Source of the DNA: Oscillospiraceae bacterium
Lineage (GTDB): Bacteria; Bacillota; Clostridia; Oscillospirales; Ruminococcaceae
Assembly (NCBI GenBank): GCA_017396665.1
Contig: JAFQLH010000074.1
Span: 1 to 44,372 of the forward strand
DNA: 44,372 nucleotides
Reading direction: 5' to 3'
A program made the position numbers and the translations under genes. Of the stretch, positions 31,634 to 42,269 are shown in pieces (position 1 is the first letter of the stretch; every line of letters starts with the position of its first letter). The notes under the pieces were generated by a model, which had not been told where the DNA came from, searched no databases, and saw only the letters and a list, made by a program, of their open reading frames with translations.

Positions 31634-33865
31634 ATGGAATTCAATCAGTGGCAGGGCTTCGTTGACGGCGACTGGAAAACAGGCATCAATGTAAGAAGCT
31701 TCATTCAGTCAAACTATAAAGCATACACAGGAAACGCAGATTTCCTTGAGGGTGCAACAGAAAAAACAAACGGACTTATGGAAAAGCTCCGTGAACTGCA
31801 GAAGCAGGAGATGGAGAAAAACGGAGTGCTTGATATCGACGTTACAACCGTTTCGTCACTCTGTAACTATAAGCCGGGTTATCTCGATAAGGAAAATGAG
31901 CTTATCGTAGGACTCCAGACAGACGCTCCGCTCAAAAGAGGTGTAAACCCGTTCGGCGGTATCAGAATGGCAAGAGAAGCCTGCAGTGCGTACGGCTATA
32001 AGCTCTCTGATAAAATTGAAGAGTATTTTACATACAGAACAACCCACAACGACGGCGTTTTCAGAGCCTATACACCTGAAATGAAGGCTGCAAGACATTG
32101 CGCACTCCTGACAGGTCTTCCTGACGCATACGGCAGAGGCAGAATTATAGGCGACTACAGAAGGGTAGCACTCTACGGTATTGATTACCTCATCGAACAA
32201 AAGCAGCTCGACAAGCTGAAGATAGGCCAGGGCCTTATGGACGCAGAGTCAATAAAGCTTACAGAGGAGCTCTTTGAACAGATTTCCTTCCTCAATAAGC
32301 TCAAGGAAATGGCTTCGATGTACGGCTTTGATATCTCTCAGCCTGCAAGCACTGCCCAGGAGGCTATGCAGTGGACATACTTTGCTTACCTTGCTACAAA
32401 CAAGGAGCAGAACGGCGCTGCGATGTCACTCGGCAGAGTAAGTACCTTCTTTGATATCTATATCGAAAGAGATATGAAAAACGGCATCCTCGACGAAAAG
32501 GGTGCGCAGGAGCTTTTTGACCAGTTTGTTATCAAGCTTCGTATGGCAAGACATTTAAGAACACCTGAGTATAATGAGCTTTTCGGCGGTGACCCTATGT
32601 GGATTACTGAAAGCGTCGGCGGTATGGGCGAGAATAATAAAACTCTCGTCACAAAGTCAAGCTTCAGAATGCTCAATACACTCTATACCTTGGGAAGCTC
32701 TCCTGAGCCGAACCTCACAGTCCTCTGGAGCAAGCGTCTCCCCGACGGCTTCAAGAAGTTCTGTGCAAAGGTTTCCTGCGATACAGACTCTATCCAGTAC
32801 GAAAACGACGACCTTATGCGTCCGAGATTCGGCGACGACTACGCAATCGCATGCTGTGTTTCAGCAATGAAAATCGGCAAGCAGATGCAGTTCTTCGGTG
32901 CAAGAGCTAACCTTGCAAAGCTTCTCCTTCTCGCAATCAACGGCGGTGTGGACAACGTGTTCGGTACAAGAATCGGCCCACAGATGGAGCCTATGCAGGA
33001 CGAGTACCTCGACTATACAAAGGTTATGGAACGCTTCAGGCTCTATCAGACATGGCTTTGCCGTCTGTATGTGAACACAATGAACGTTATCCACTATATG
33101 CACGATAAGTATGCCTATGAGAAAACTCAGATGGCTCTCCACGATACAAGCGTTGAAAGACTTATGGCGTTCGGCGTAGCAGGTCTCTCTGTTATCACCG
33201 ACTCGCTCTCTGCAATCAAGTTTGCAAAGGTAAAGCCTATCAGAAATGAAGAGGGCATCATCGTTGACTTTGAAACAGAAGGCGACTTCCCTAAGTACGG
33301 AAACGACGACGACAGAGTTGACGAAATCGCACAGAACCTCATCCACGGGTTCCACGACGAGCTCAAGAAAACTCCTGCATACAGAAATGCTATCCATACT
33401 CTCTCCGTTCTCACAATTACTTCAAATGTCGTTTACGGAAAGAAAACAGGCGCAACCCCCGACGGAAGAAAGAAGGGCGAGCCGTTTGCTCCGGGTGCAA
33501 ACCCAATGCATAACCGTGAACATAACGGTGCACTCGCTTCGCTCGGCTCTGTTTCAAAGCTCTCCTATTCGTCTTGTATGGACGGTATATCAAATACCTT
33601 CTCTATCACTCCCGACTCTCTCGGAAAGTGCGAGGAGGACAGAATCAATAACCTCGTAAGCATCCTCGACGGATACTTCCTCAATGCCGCCCACCATATC
33701 AATATCAACGTTATGAACAGGGAAACACTCATAAAGGCATACGAGAATCCTGAGGCTTACCCAAACCTCACTATCAGAGTTTCTGGCTACGCAGTAAACT
33801 TCTGCAAGCTCTCAAGAGAACAGCAGAAGGAAGTTATCATGCGTACCTTCCACGAGGCTATGTAG
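31634..33865 (+). CDS. pflB: Pyruvate formate-lyase
   Basis: PFL splits pyruvate with CoA into acetyl-CoA and formate by a glycyl-radical mechanism. The 743-residue product has the paired catalytic cysteines in [20 protein letters not shown] (C407-C408) and the radical site RVSGYAVNF (G718) near the C-terminus. Length and motifs identify true PFL and not a diol dehydratase or other glycyl-radical enzyme. The ATG at 31634 follows GGGAGG. It is preceded by a ZTP riboswitch and followed by its activase, separated by a hairpin terminator. Confidence 0.97.
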   Translation: MEFNQWQGFVDGDWKTGINVRSFIQSNYKAYTGNADFLEGATEKTNGLMEKLRELQKQEMEKNGVLDIDVTTVSSLCNYKPGYLDKENELIVGLQTDAPLKRGVNPFGGIRMAREACSAYGYKLSDKIEEYFTYRTTHNDGVFRAYTPEMKAARHCALLTGLPDAYGRGRIIGDYRRVALYGIDYLIEQKQLDKLKIGQGLMDAESIKLTEELFEQISFLNKLKEMASMYGFDISQPASTAQEAMQWTYFAYLATNKEQNGAAMSLGRVSTFFDIYIERDMKNGILDEKGAQELFDQFVIKLRMARHLRTPEYNELFGGDPMWITESVGGMGENNKTLVTKSSFRMLNTLYTLGSSPEPNLTVLWSKRLPDGFKKFCAKVSCDTDSIQYENDDLMRPRFGDDYAIACCVSAMKIGKQMQFFGARANLAKLLLLAINGGVDNVFGTRIGPQMEPMQDEYLDYTKVMERFRLYQTWLCRLYVNTMNVIHYMHDKYAYEKTQMALHDTSVERLMAFGVAGLSVITDSLSAIKFAKVKPIRNEEGIIVDFETEGDFPKYGNDDDRVDEIAQNLIHGFHDELKKTPAYRNAIHTLSVLTITSNVVYGKKTGATPDGRKKGEPFAPGANPMHNREHNGALASLGSVSKLSYSSCMDGISNTFSITPDSLGKCEEDRINNLVSILDGYFLNAAHHININVMNRETLIKAYENPEAYPNLTIRVSGYAVNFCKLSREQQKEVIMRTFHEAM

Positions 33866-33883
33866 TGAATAACTGAAATCTGA

Positions 33884-33923
33884 AAGCGTCTTTGAGCATA
33901 GCTTAAGTTCAAGGACGCTTTTT
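33884..33923 (+). terminator. Terminator or attenuator between pflB and pflA
   Basis: AAAGCGTCTTTGA (33883-33895) pairs with TCAAGGACGCTTT (33909-33921), with a wobble, around a 13-nt loop, and ends in T residues. Since pflA starts 24 bases later with no visible promoter, this probably lowers pflA expression relative to pflB. Confidence 0.8.
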
Positions 33924-33946
33924 CAAAAGAAGGGCAGGGAAATGTC

Positions 33947-34666
33947 ATGGCAGATACAATCGGTTATGTAAGCTCGGTGCAGTCGCTCGGTGCGGTTGAC
34001 GGCCCGGGCGTCAGATATGTCCTGTTTATGCAGGGCTGTCCGCTTCGCTGTAAGTGTTGCCACAACCCGGAAACGTGGGAGCTTGGCAAGGGCACTGCGT
34101 ATACTGTAGACGACGTTATGCAAAAGCTGTCAAGGTATGTGAGCTACTTCGGTGAAAAGGGCGGAGTAACCCTCTCAGGCGGTGAACCTCTGCTCCAGAC
34201 GGAGTTTGCAACAGAGCTTTTTTCACGATGTAAAAGCGAAGGAATATCCACCTGCCTCGACACAAGCGGCTGTATCCTGGATGACAAGGTAGAAAAACTG
34301 CTGACGCTTTGCGATACGGTGCTGCTTGACTATAAGATGACAAACGAGCAGGATTACTTCGACTTTTCAAGAATGCATATGTCGCAGGCTGATAAATTCC
34401 TTGAAAAGCTTGATGATTTGAAGGTCACAACATGGCTTCGGCAGGTAATTGTCCCGGGCATCAACGACAATGAGCAGAATGTCATAAAGCTCTTTGAACT
34501 TAAGAAAAAATATGCCTGCATCGAAAAGCTTGAGCTTCTGCCGTTTCATAAAGCCTGCGTCACAAAATATGAACAGCTCGGACTGGATTTCCCGCTGAAA
34601 AATACCCCCGAAGCGACAAAATCGCAGGTGAATGAGCTTTTTGAAAAAATCCAGAAAAAATTTTAA
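33947..34666 (+). CDS. pflA: Pyruvate formate-lyase-activating enzyme
   Basis: This radical SAM enzyme makes the glycyl radical on PFL. The 239-residue product has the cluster motif CPLRCKCC (CxxxCxxC with one extra Cys), followed by HNPETWELG. It also has GGVTLSGGEPLLQ, the radical SAM GGE motif, and VPGINDNEQN near the C-terminus. Size fits PflA without extra ferredoxin domains, as expected for an activase of PFL proper. Confidence 0.96.
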   Translation: MADTIGYVSSVQSLGAVDGPGVRYVLFMQGCPLRCKCCHNPETWELGKGTAYTVDDVMQKLSRYVSYFGEKGGVTLSGGEPLLQTEFATELFSRCKSEGISTCLDTSGCILDDKVEKLLTLCDTVLLDYKMTNEQDYFDFSRMHMSQADKFLEKLDDLKVTTWLRQVIVPGINDNEQNVIKLFELKKKYACIEKLELLPFHKACVTKYEQLGLDFPLKNTPEATKSQVNELFEKIQKKF

Positions 34667-34674
34667 AAAAGGTA

Positions 34675-34703
34675 TTGACAAATGTATACCGTTGTGGTAT
34701 ACT
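34675..34703 (+). promoter_or_regulatory. Rubrerythrin promoter with overlapping palindromic operator
   Basis: The -35 TTGACA (34675-34680) and -10 TATACT (34698-34703) are 17 bp apart. A palindrome GTATACC-GTTGT-GGTATAC (34684-34702) fills the spacer and most of the -10, the classic position for a repressor. It is not a PerR box (TTATAATNATTATAA). A related palindrome lies in the promoter at 43901-43929. Confidence 0.75.
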
Positions 34704-34756
34704 TTAATCAAGGCAAGAGAATGCCGAATATTTAAAAGCTAACGGAGGAAATTATT

Positions 34757-35302
34757 ATGAATAAGTTTGTATGTACAATCTGCGGATATATCTATGAAGG
34801 CGAGACTGCTCCTGAAGCATGTCCACAGTGCAAGGCGCCAGCTTCAAAGTTTGAAAAGCTCGATACAACAACTCTTACATGGGCTGACGAGCATAGAGTA
34901 GGCATCGCAGAGGGCGCTCCACAGGACGTTATCGACGCACTCAAGGAGAACTTCAACGGCGAATGTTCAGAAGTTGGTATGTATCTCGCAATGGCTAGAG
35001 TAGCTTACAGAGAAGGTTACCCTGAGGTAGGCCTCTTCTACGAAAAGGCTGCATGGGAAGAAGCAGAGCACGCTGCAAAGTTTGCAGAGCTTCTCGGTGA
35101 GGTTGTAACACCTTCTACAAAGAAGAACTTAGAGCTTCGCTACATGGCTGAAAACGGCGCTTGCGAAGGCAAGATGAAGCTTGCAAGAAGAGCTAAGGAG
35201 CTTAATCTCGACGCTATCCACGACACAGTTCACGAGATGGCTAAGGACGAAGCAAGACACGGCTGCGGCTTCAAGGGCCTCTACGACAGATACTTCAAGT
35301 AA
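34757..35302 (+). CDS. Reverse rubrerythrin
   Basis: Reverse rubrerythrins reduce hydrogen peroxide and oxygen with electrons from NADH via rubredoxin in anaerobes. The 181-residue product has the rubredoxin-like iron site first ([10 protein letters not shown] and CPQCKAP, residues 6-25). The diiron ferritin-like domain follows, with ligands in [29 protein letters not shown] and KDEARHG. This order is the opposite of classical rubrerythrin. The ATG follows ACGGAGGAAATT. The operator in its promoter suggests stress-responsive repression. Confidence 0.94.
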   Translation: MNKFVCTICGYIYEGETAPEACPQCKAPASKFEKLDTTTLTWADEHRVGIAEGAPQDVIDALKENFNGECSEVGMYLAMARVAYREGYPEVGLFYEKAAWEEAEHAAKFAELLGEVVTPSTKKNLELRYMAENGACEGKMKLARRAKELNLDAIHDTVHEMAKDEARHGCGFKGLYDRYFK

Positions 35303-35360
35303 TGGAGTATATTCTCCTCTGATTTTTATAAATCTTTTTTCTTCACTTTCTGATTTTGTT

Positions 35361-35393
35361 TTGCACCGGGTGTTAAAGCTCGGTGCAATTTTT
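35361..35393 (+). terminator. Terminator after reverse rubrerythrin
   Basis: TTGCACCGGG (35361-35370) pairs with GCTCGGTGCAA (35378-35388) over eight outer bases around a loop, followed by TTTTT. Confidence 0.8.
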
Positions 35394-35479
35394 GTCGCCA
35401 AATTTTTTTTAAGAGCAATGAAACCTTTTTGCAGCTTGCGGTGTATTATATATGAAGACATTTTTGGAGGTTAAGTATC

Positions 35480-36655
35480 ATGAAAAAGAAGCTTCTGCCA
35501 TTACTGCTCGCAATCACTTGCGTGTTCTCGGCAAGCTGTGGCAATACAGCCGATAGCACGGGCAGCTCTGATAAGGCGATTACAACACCTACCGAGACTA
35601 CCACAACCACAGAGCTTACCACACCTACGGAAACTACAACATCGCAGCCATCACAAACAGAGGTTGTTACAACTACCGAGACTCCGACTCCCACCGACCC
35701 TACAGAAAATATGGGCAAGGCACAGAAAATCGAGCTTAGCGGAAACAAGGATGATGTGTTCGTTGTCAATGAAGCTTGCTATGCAGTAACTGAGAATGCT
35801 ATTTTGTATTTTGAAAAGGGTACAACGGTTCGCGGAGACATCGGAACATCTATCGAAATGAAGATGAAAGAAGTCAGTGAGATTACCGGACTTACCTATG
35901 AGTATAAAAATGAACCTGCCCTAGCCGAAAATTTTAAGAATTATTGCCCTCTGTATTTTGAAGAAGGCGATTTTAAGGACTTAAACTTTGATAATTCCTA
36001 TGTTAATATTGTTGTTGCAGAGCTTGTAGACGCACAGATACCTTATGCATATTATAATTTCGTTGTATTAGACCCCGATTATATCTATTATGACGGTGAG
36101 GATGACCCAGGTGCTACCTACCACGAGCTTACCCACGTTATATTCCTCAATAATTATGCGGATATGGGCGAAACACTGAACGAGGGTCTGGCAACGTATT
36201 TCGCTGAGCAGCTTTTAATGGATTACGGCATCCAGACATGGAGCTGGATTATGTTCTATCAGCCGGGCAATATAGATGCTGCATACATTTTAAAAGGAGC
36301 AGACGGCTTCGAGAGCGAATTCTACATGAACGAATACTATGACCAGTACTCATATTTCTACGGATATTTGTTTATGAACTTTATTGAAGAAACCTACGGC
36401 AAGGAAGCTTTTCTTGATATCGCAGACGCAGTTACCAAGTCAGACTACGAACGTGACCTTAACGGAGATACTGACGAGGAAGTCAAGGAAAACCTCCAGA
36501 AGTCAGATGAGATTATCAAGGGGGCTATTATCTCCGTAACAGAGGAAGGCGTCTTTGAAAAGTTTGCCGACTGGTATAAGGATAATAACAAGAGGCGGTA
36601 TGATGACTGGAAGACATATATGACTTCAATCGGTGAGGACGTTTCGTTCCTCTGA
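35480..36655 (+). CDS. Lipoprotein with HExxH zinc-peptidase-like domain
   Basis: The 391-residue product has a lipoprotein signal with Cys in FSASCGN (about residue 20) and a Thr/Pro-rich linker to about residue 75. The metallopeptidase motif YHELTHVIF is near residue 215, followed about 20 residues later by LNEGLATYFAEQ. The HExxH plus downstream NEGxA pattern is that of gluzincin (peptidase MA-type) zinc proteases. Substrate is unknown. Export and anchoring place it outside the cell. It is monocistronic, with its own terminator. Confidence 0.85.
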   Translation: MKKKLLPLLLAITCVFSASCGNTADSTGSSDKAITTPTETTTTTELTTPTETTTSQPSQTEVVTTTETPTPTDPTENMGKAQKIELSGNKDDVFVVNEACYAVTENAILYFEKGTTVRGDIGTSIEMKMKEVSEITGLTYEYKNEPALAENFKNYCPLYFEEGDFKDLNFDNSYVNIVVAELVDAQIPYAYYNFVVLDPDYIYYDGEDDPGATYHELTHVIFLNNYADMGETLNEGLATYFAEQLLMDYGIQTWSWIMFYQPGNIDAAYILKGADGFESEFYMNEYYDQYSYFYGYLFMNFIEETYGKEAFLDIADAVTKSDYERDLNGDTDEEVKENLQKSDEIIKGAIISVTEEGVFEKFADWYKDNNKRRYDDWKTYMTSIGEDVSFL

Positions 36656-36724
36656 TAGCTGTAAACAGTGCTCTGAATGTTTGGGTAAAAGCCAAACGTT
36701 TTATAAGACTTTAAAAAAATAATG

Positions 36725-36750
36725 AAAGGCTCTCGCAGGGAGAGCCTTTT
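36725..36750 (+). terminator. Terminator after the zinc-peptidase lipoprotein
   Basis: AAAGGCTCTC (36725-36734) and GAGAGCCTTT (36740-36749) form a perfect 10-bp stem with a 5-nt loop and T-tail. Confidence 0.9.
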
Positions 36751-36771
36751 GTGCTATGAAAAAGCGTATAG

Positions 36772-36811
36772 AAAAGAAAAAGAGATTACAGCATAGCGCC
36801 GTAATCTCTTT
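36772..36811 (-). terminator. Terminator of the asd-dapA-dapB operon
   Basis: AAAGAGATTAC (36779-36789) and GTAATCTCTTT (36801-36811) pair perfectly over 11 bp. On the minus strand the stem is followed by TTCTTTTC. It lies seven bases past the dapB stop. Confidence 0.88.
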
Positions 36812-36818
36812 GCTTTTG

Positions 36819-37565
36819 TTACATCATATCCTGCATATCGTAGATGCCCGCAGGCTTTCCCGAAAGATATACAGCCGCATTGACAGCGCCGACAGCAAAT
36901 ACTTCCTTTGAAGCGGCGGAGTGAGAAAGTGTGATAACCTCGTCACGTCCCGCAAAAATGATGTCGTGCTCTCCGACAATCGTTCCGCCTCTGATAGCGT
37001 GAATTCCGATTTCGTTTGGCTGACGCTTTGCACGGACAGAATGTCTGTCATAAACGTAGTTCATAGAGCCTGAAAGCTCCTCGTTGATAGCGTTTGCAAG
37101 CATAAGAGCAGTACCGCTCGGTGCGTCAATCTTCTGATTGTGATGCTTTTCAACAATCTCAATGTCAAACTGTCCGCCGAGAATTGCAGTCGCCTTCTTC
37201 GCAAGCTGAACAAGAAGATTTATACCGATAGACATATTCCATGTAAAGAATACAGGAATCTGCTCTGCAGCAGCCTTTATAGAAGCAATCTCTTCCTCGT
37301 TGTAGCCTGTTGTAGCCGCAACAAGTGCGACGCCGTTTGTGAGGCAGTATTCCAAAAGCTCAGGAAGGGCAGACGGATGAGAAAAGTCGATGATAACATC
37401 AGGCTTCTGTGGGAGCTTGCCGGGTGCGTCAACAACAGGGAAGTCTGCTACGCCGGTACCCTTGTCAATTCCGCCGACAACCTCGCAGTCGTTTCTTGCA
37501 GCTATAATGGAAGCCAGAACTCTGCCCATCTTGCCGTATGCTCCGCATAAAACAATCCTAGTCAT
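36819..37565 (-). CDS. dapB: 4-hydroxy-tetrahydrodipicolinate reductase
   Basis: DapB reduces the DapA product with NAD(P)H on the way to diaminopimelate and lysine. The 248-residue product has the nucleotide-binding start IVLCGAYGKMGR and the signature VEKHHNQKIDAPSGTALMLA. It has also the C-terminal RGGTIVGEHDIIFAG. A GGAAAGGACG site precedes the ATG. It is the last gene of the lysine-riboswitch operon. Confidence 0.97.
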   Translation of the reverse strand: MTRIVLCGAYGKMGRVLASIIAARNDCEVVGGIDKGTGVADFPVVDAPGKLPQKPDVIIDFSHPSALPELLEYCLTNGVALVAATTGYNEEEIASIKAAAEQIPVFFTWNMSIGINLLVQLAKKATAILGGQFDIEIVEKHHNQKIDAPSGTALMLANAINEELSGSMNYVYDRHSVRAKRQPNEIGIHAIRGGTIVGEHDIIFAGRDEVITLSHSAASKEVFAVGAVNAAVYLSGKPAGIYDMQDMM

Positions 37566-37587
37566 TTTAAACGTCCTTTCCTGTCAG

Positions 37588-38478
37588 TTAGCCGATAAGT
37601 GAAAGCTTATCCATGTTACTCTTGAGGAAGCTGCGGTTTGCCTCAGACATAGGAACGAGAGGGAGTCTGCAAGGACCTGCCTCAAAGCCCATCATGTTGA
37701 GAGCTTCCTTTACAGGAATAGGGTTAACGTCGCAGAAAAGTGCGTTTGCAAAATCGAGAACCTTCATAAACTTCTCGTTTGCAGTCTTGAAATCTCCGTC
37801 AAGACAAAGCTGACAGATTTCGTGTGTCTCGTAAGGCATGCAGTTTGAAAGAACTGAAATAACGCCCTTGCCGCCGAGCGACATTACAGGCACAATCTGG
37901 TCATCGTTACCGCTGTAGATTGCAAGGTCATCACCGCACATTGAGGCAATCTTAGCAATCTGGCTGATGTTTCCGCTTGCTTCCTTGATAGCAACAATGT
38001 TCTCTACCTTTGAAAGCTCGTAGCAGGTTTCAGGTGTGATGTTCACGCCTGTTCTTGAAGGAACGCTGTAAAGAATAATCGGAATTGAAACAGCGTTTGC
38101 GATAGCTGTAAAGTGTGCAACAAGTCCGGCCTGTGAGGTCTTGTTGTAGTATGGAGTTACACAAAGAAGTGCGTCAGCGCCAAGCTCCTGAGCCTTCTTT
38201 GAAAGGTTTACAGCATATTCTGTGTGGTTAGAGCCTGTGCCTGCGATAACAGGAACACGCTTTGCAGTCTTTTCTACGGCATATCTGATGCACTCGATGT
38301 GCTCGTCATCTGTCATAGTAGAGCTTTCGCCCGTTGTACCGCAGATTACAATAGCGTCAGTGCCGTTGTCAATGTTGAAGTCAATGAGTCTTCCGAGCTC
38401 GTCAAAATTGATTGAGCCGTCGCTGTTCATTGGTGTAACAATAGCAACAGCAGCGCCTGTGAATACGGTCGTCTTCAT
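37588..38478 (-). CDS. dapA: 4-hydroxy-tetrahydrodipicolinate synthase
   Basis: DapA condenses pyruvate with aspartate semialdehyde. The 296-residue product has the Schiff-base lysine in VAIKEASGN (K165), the catalytic tyrosine in ILYSVPSRTG (Y137), and the substrate motif GTTGESSTMT near residue 48. It lies between asd and dapB; all three are closely spaced on the minus strand. Confidence 0.97.
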   Translation of the reverse strand: MKTTVFTGAAVAIVTPMNSDGSINFDELGRLIDFNIDNGTDAIVICGTTGESSTMTDDEHIECIRYAVEKTAKRVPVIAGTGSNHTEYAVNLSKKAQELGADALLCVTPYYNKTSQAGLVAHFTAIANAVSIPIILYSVPSRTGVNITPETCYELSKVENIVAIKEASGNISQIAKIASMCGDDLAIYSGNDDQIVPVMSLGGKGVISVLSNCMPYETHEICQLCLDGDFKTANEKFMKVLDFANALFCDVNPIPVKEALNMMGFEAGPCRLPLVPMSEANRSFLKSNMDKLSLIG

Positions 38479-38513
38479 ATTTCCACTCCTATCTTGTGTT
38501 TTAAGTATAAATA

Positions 38514-39590
38514 TTAGTCAATGTAGCCCTTTGCAGCAAGAAGCTCAGCAAGAAGAACAGCTCCGCCTGCAGCACCTCTGAGAGTGTTGTGTGAAAGGCA
38601 AGCGAACTTGTAGTCGTACTGATTGTCTTCTCTGAGTCTTCCGACTGAAACAGCCATACCGCCCTCAATGTTTCTGTCAAGCTTAGCCTGTGGGCGATTG
38701 TCTTCTTCAAAGTAGTGAAGGAACTGCTTTGGTGCAGATGGGAGCTGAAGCTCCTGCGGAACGCCTGAGAACTCTGCCCAGAGCTTGATGATTTCTTCCT
38801 TTGAAGGCTTGTTTTCAAACTTTACGAATACAGCAGCAGTGTGTCCGTCAGAAACAGGAACTCTGAAGCACTGAGCTGTGAAAAGAGGAGAAGTTGCAGG
38901 AACGATAACATCACCCTCAATGCTGCCCCACAGCTTGAGTGGCTCCTGCTCGGACTTTTCTTCCTCACCGCCGATGAACGGAATTACGTTGTCAACAATC
39001 TCAGGCATTGTCTCAAATGTCTTACCTGCGCCCGAAATTGCCTGGTATGTACAAACGAGTGCTCTTTCAATACCGAACTTCTTGAGTGGGTGAAGAGCAG
39101 GTACATAGCTCTGAAGTGAGCAGTTTGACTTAACTGCGATAAAGCCTCTCTTTGTGCCAAGACGCTTTCTCTGTGAATGAATGATTTCAATGTGGTCAGG
39201 GTTAATCTCAGGAACAACCATAGGAACGTCAGGTGTGTGTCTGTGAGCTGAGTTGTTTGAGATAACAGGGCATTCAGCCTTAGCGTAAGCCTCTTCAAGA
39301 GCTTTGATTTCATCCTTCTTCATATTAACTGCGCAGAAAACGAAGTCAACCATTGAAGCAATCTTTTCGATGTCAGCAGTTGCGTCGAGGATAACCATAT
39401 CCTCCATAGCCTTTGGCATTGGTGTAGCCATAGCCCACTTGTTGCCGACTACTTCCTTGTAGGTCTTTCCTGCAGAACGAGCTGAAGCTGCAAGACAAAC
39501 TACCTCAAACCATGGGTGGTTTTCAAGCAGTGAAGCAAAACGCTGTCCTACCATACCTGTTGCGCCGATAATACCAACCTTGTAATGCAT
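38514..39590 (-). CDS. asd: Aspartate-semialdehyde dehydrogenase
   Basis: Asd makes aspartate semialdehyde, the branch point to lysine, threonine and methionine. The 358-residue product opens MHYKVGIIGATGMVGQRFAS with the NADPH site, and has catalytic Cys in VKSNCSLQSY (C157). Length and sequence fit the archaeal/fungal-like Asd subclass, not the shorter E. coli-like type. The frame is open up to 39788, but that part is the riboswitch leader; the ATG at 39590 has AAAGGAG upstream. First gene of the operon. Confidence 0.95.
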   Translation of the reverse strand: MHYKVGIIGATGMVGQRFASLLENHPWFEVVCLAASARSAGKTYKEVVGNKWAMATPMPKAMEDMVILDATADIEKIASMVDFVFCAVNMKKDEIKALEEAYAKAECPVISNNSAHRHTPDVPMVVPEINPDHIEIIHSQRKRLGTKRGFIAVKSNCSLQSYVPALHPLKKFGIERALVCTYQAISGAGKTFETMPEIVDNVIPFIGGEEEKSEQEPLKLWGSIEGDVIVPATSPLFTAQCFRVPVSDGHTAAVFVKFENKPSKEEIIKLWAEFSGVPQELQLPSAPKQFLHYFEEDNRPQAKLDRNIEGGMAVSVGRLREDNQYDYKFACLSHNTLRGAAGGAVLLAELLAAKGYID

Positions 39591-39692
39591 AAATATTACT
39601 CCTTTGCTGTCAGGTGCAAGTTGCCAAATCATACAAAAAGACTGATTCAAAAGGGGCAATTTGCACGAAACATAAAAATTTTTTGTTGCAAT
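39591..39692 (-). promoter_or_regulatory. Second hairpin in the asd leader, between riboswitch terminator and start codon
   Basis: After the riboswitch terminator, the leader holds a further long hairpin: GTGCAAGTTGCC (39614-39625) is complementary to GGCAATTTGCAC (39655-39666) with one wobble. It ends about 14 bases before the asd ribosome site. It could guard the ribosome site or stabilise processed mRNA. ATCATACAA inside its loop (39628-39636) repeats part of the riboswitch region. Confidence 0.55.
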
Positions 39693-39714
39693 AAAAAAAC
39701 TGGTTGAAAACCAG
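39693..39714 (-). terminator. Lysine-riboswitch terminator
   Basis: On the minus strand CTGGTT-TTC-AACCAG is followed by seven or more T residues. It sits between the aptamer and asd, where a lysine-dependent terminator is expected. Confidence 0.85.
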
Positions 39715-39757
39715 CTCATCATACAATATAATAGTAAGTAGTGTTGATATCGTATCC

Positions 39758-39959
39758 GATAGCACTCCATCACATTGTATGATGACAATCACAGCCCTGT
39801 TAAGACTGCAATCAGCCTGAGCGTCACCCATAACGTCTCAGACTTCGGCAGCATCGCCTTTTGCGGTACAAGTCACACAGGGTAATGCTTCACGCTGTCC
39901 GATGCAAAAGCTGTCAGACGGCGGTTGTGACCGCTACTATTCTTTGCTGCGCCTCTATC
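39758..39959 (-). ncRNA. Lysine riboswitch (L box)
   Basis: On the minus strand the leader shows the L-box core in order: GATAGAGGCGCAGC, AATAGTAG, AAAGGCGATGCTGCCGAAG, CAGGCTGATTGCAGTC, then CTGTGATTGTCATC. The closing stem P1 is GATAG (39959-39955) with CTATC (39762-39758). The ~200-nt length is normal for the class. Lysine binding should favour the terminator at 39693-39714 and shut down asd, dapA and dapB. CATCATACAAT in the aptamer's 3' part can also pair with ATTGTATGATG next to the terminator (39716-39727 with 39774-39785), a likely alternative fold. Confidence 0.87.
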
Positions 39960-39970
39960 TGTTTAGATAT

Positions 39971-39999
39971 ATGATAACAGACTTTTGGCGGACTGTCAA
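39971..39999 (-). promoter_or_regulatory. Promoter of the lysine-riboswitch operon
   Basis: On the minus strand -35 TTGACA (39999-39994) and -10 TATCAT (39976-39971) are 17 bp apart, placing the start a few bases before the aptamer. The remaining ~50 bases up to queA at 40049 show no clear plus-strand promoter. Confidence 0.8.
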
Positions 40000-40048
40000 C
40001 ACATTTTAAAAAAATATGCGAGATTACACAATTTAAACGGGGAATATT

Positions 40049-41098
40049 ATGCTTGATTTAAACAATTTAAAGAAAACTGACTTCTATTACGACCTTCCGC
40101 AGGAGCTTATCGCCCAGACACCGCTCGAGCCGAGGAACTCCTCCCGTATGCTCTGCCTGTCAAAAGAGAGCGGCGAGGTTTCACACGACCACTTCTACAA
40201 CCTATGCAATTATCTCAAAAAGGGTGACCTTCTCGTGCTCAACGACAGCAGGGTTATCCCTGCAAGAATCTATGGCGAGAAGATGGATAACGGCACCTTT
40301 ATCGAGTTTCTGCTTCTGGAACAGAAGGAGAATATGACATGGGAGCTTATCTGCCGACCGGGTAAAAAAGCGAAGGTCGGTGCTAAGTTTTCATTCGGCG
40401 GCGGAAGACTTTTAGCAGAAATAATCGAGGTCAAGGAAGACGGCAACCGTGTCGCTAAGTTTTCCTGCGACGGCGGAAATATATTTGCAGCACTCGATGA
40501 AATAGGTCAGATGCCCCTGCCACCATACATCACCGAAAAGCTTGAAAACAAGGAAAGATATCAGACTGTCTATTCAAGAGAGCTCGGCTCTGCCGCTGCC
40601 CCGACAGCAGGTCTTCACTTCACAAAGGAACAGCTTGACGAAATAAAGGCAATGGGCGTCAATATCGCATATGTCACATTGCACGTAGGTCTTGGCACCT
40701 TCCGTCCCGTCAAGGAGGAAAATGTCCTTGACCATAAAATGCACTCGGAACACTACGAAATGCCAAAGGAAACCGCCGACCTTATCAACGAAACAAAGGC
40801 AAACGGCGGAAGAGTCATCGCAGTCGGCACAACCTCCTGCCGTACACTCGAAAGCGTCGCTACCTTCAACGACGGAAAAATCGTAGCCGACGACAGATAT
40901 ACAAGTATCTTTATCTACCCCGGATATAAGTTCAAGGTGCTCGACGGCCTTATCACAAACTTCCACCTTCCTGAAAGCACACTTATTATGCTTGTATCTG
41001 CCTTTGCCGGATATGAGAATACAATGAACGCATATATAACCGCAGTCGAGGAAAAGTACCGCTTCTTCTCGTTCGGTGACTCAATGCTTATTTTATAA
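40049..41098 (+). CDS. queA: S-adenosylmethionine:tRNA ribosyltransferase-isomerase
   Basis: QueA transfers the ribose of SAM to preQ1-modified tRNA to form epoxyqueuosine. The 349-residue product opens with [18 protein letters not shown], typical of QueA. It has [29 protein letters not shown] and [14 protein letters not shown], all family signatures. It is 12 bases upstream of tgt, the usual queuosine pairing. Confidence 0.97.
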   Translation: MLDLNNLKKTDFYYDLPQELIAQTPLEPRNSSRMLCLSKESGEVSHDHFYNLCNYLKKGDLLVLNDSRVIPARIYGEKMDNGTFIEFLLLEQKENMTWELICRPGKKAKVGAKFSFGGGRLLAEIIEVKEDGNRVAKFSCDGGNIFAALDEIGQMPLPPYITEKLENKERYQTVYSRELGSAAAPTAGLHFTKEQLDEIKAMGVNIAYVTLHVGLGTFRPVKEENVLDHKMHSEHYEMPKETADLINETKANGGRVIAVGTTSCRTLESVATFNDGKIVADDRYTSIFIYPGYKFKVLDGLITNFHLPESTLIMLVSAFAGYENTMNAYITAVEEKYRFFSFGDSMLIL

Positions 41099-42250
<1,152 letters not shown>

Positions 42251-42269
42251 CAGAAGGAGAGAAATCCAC

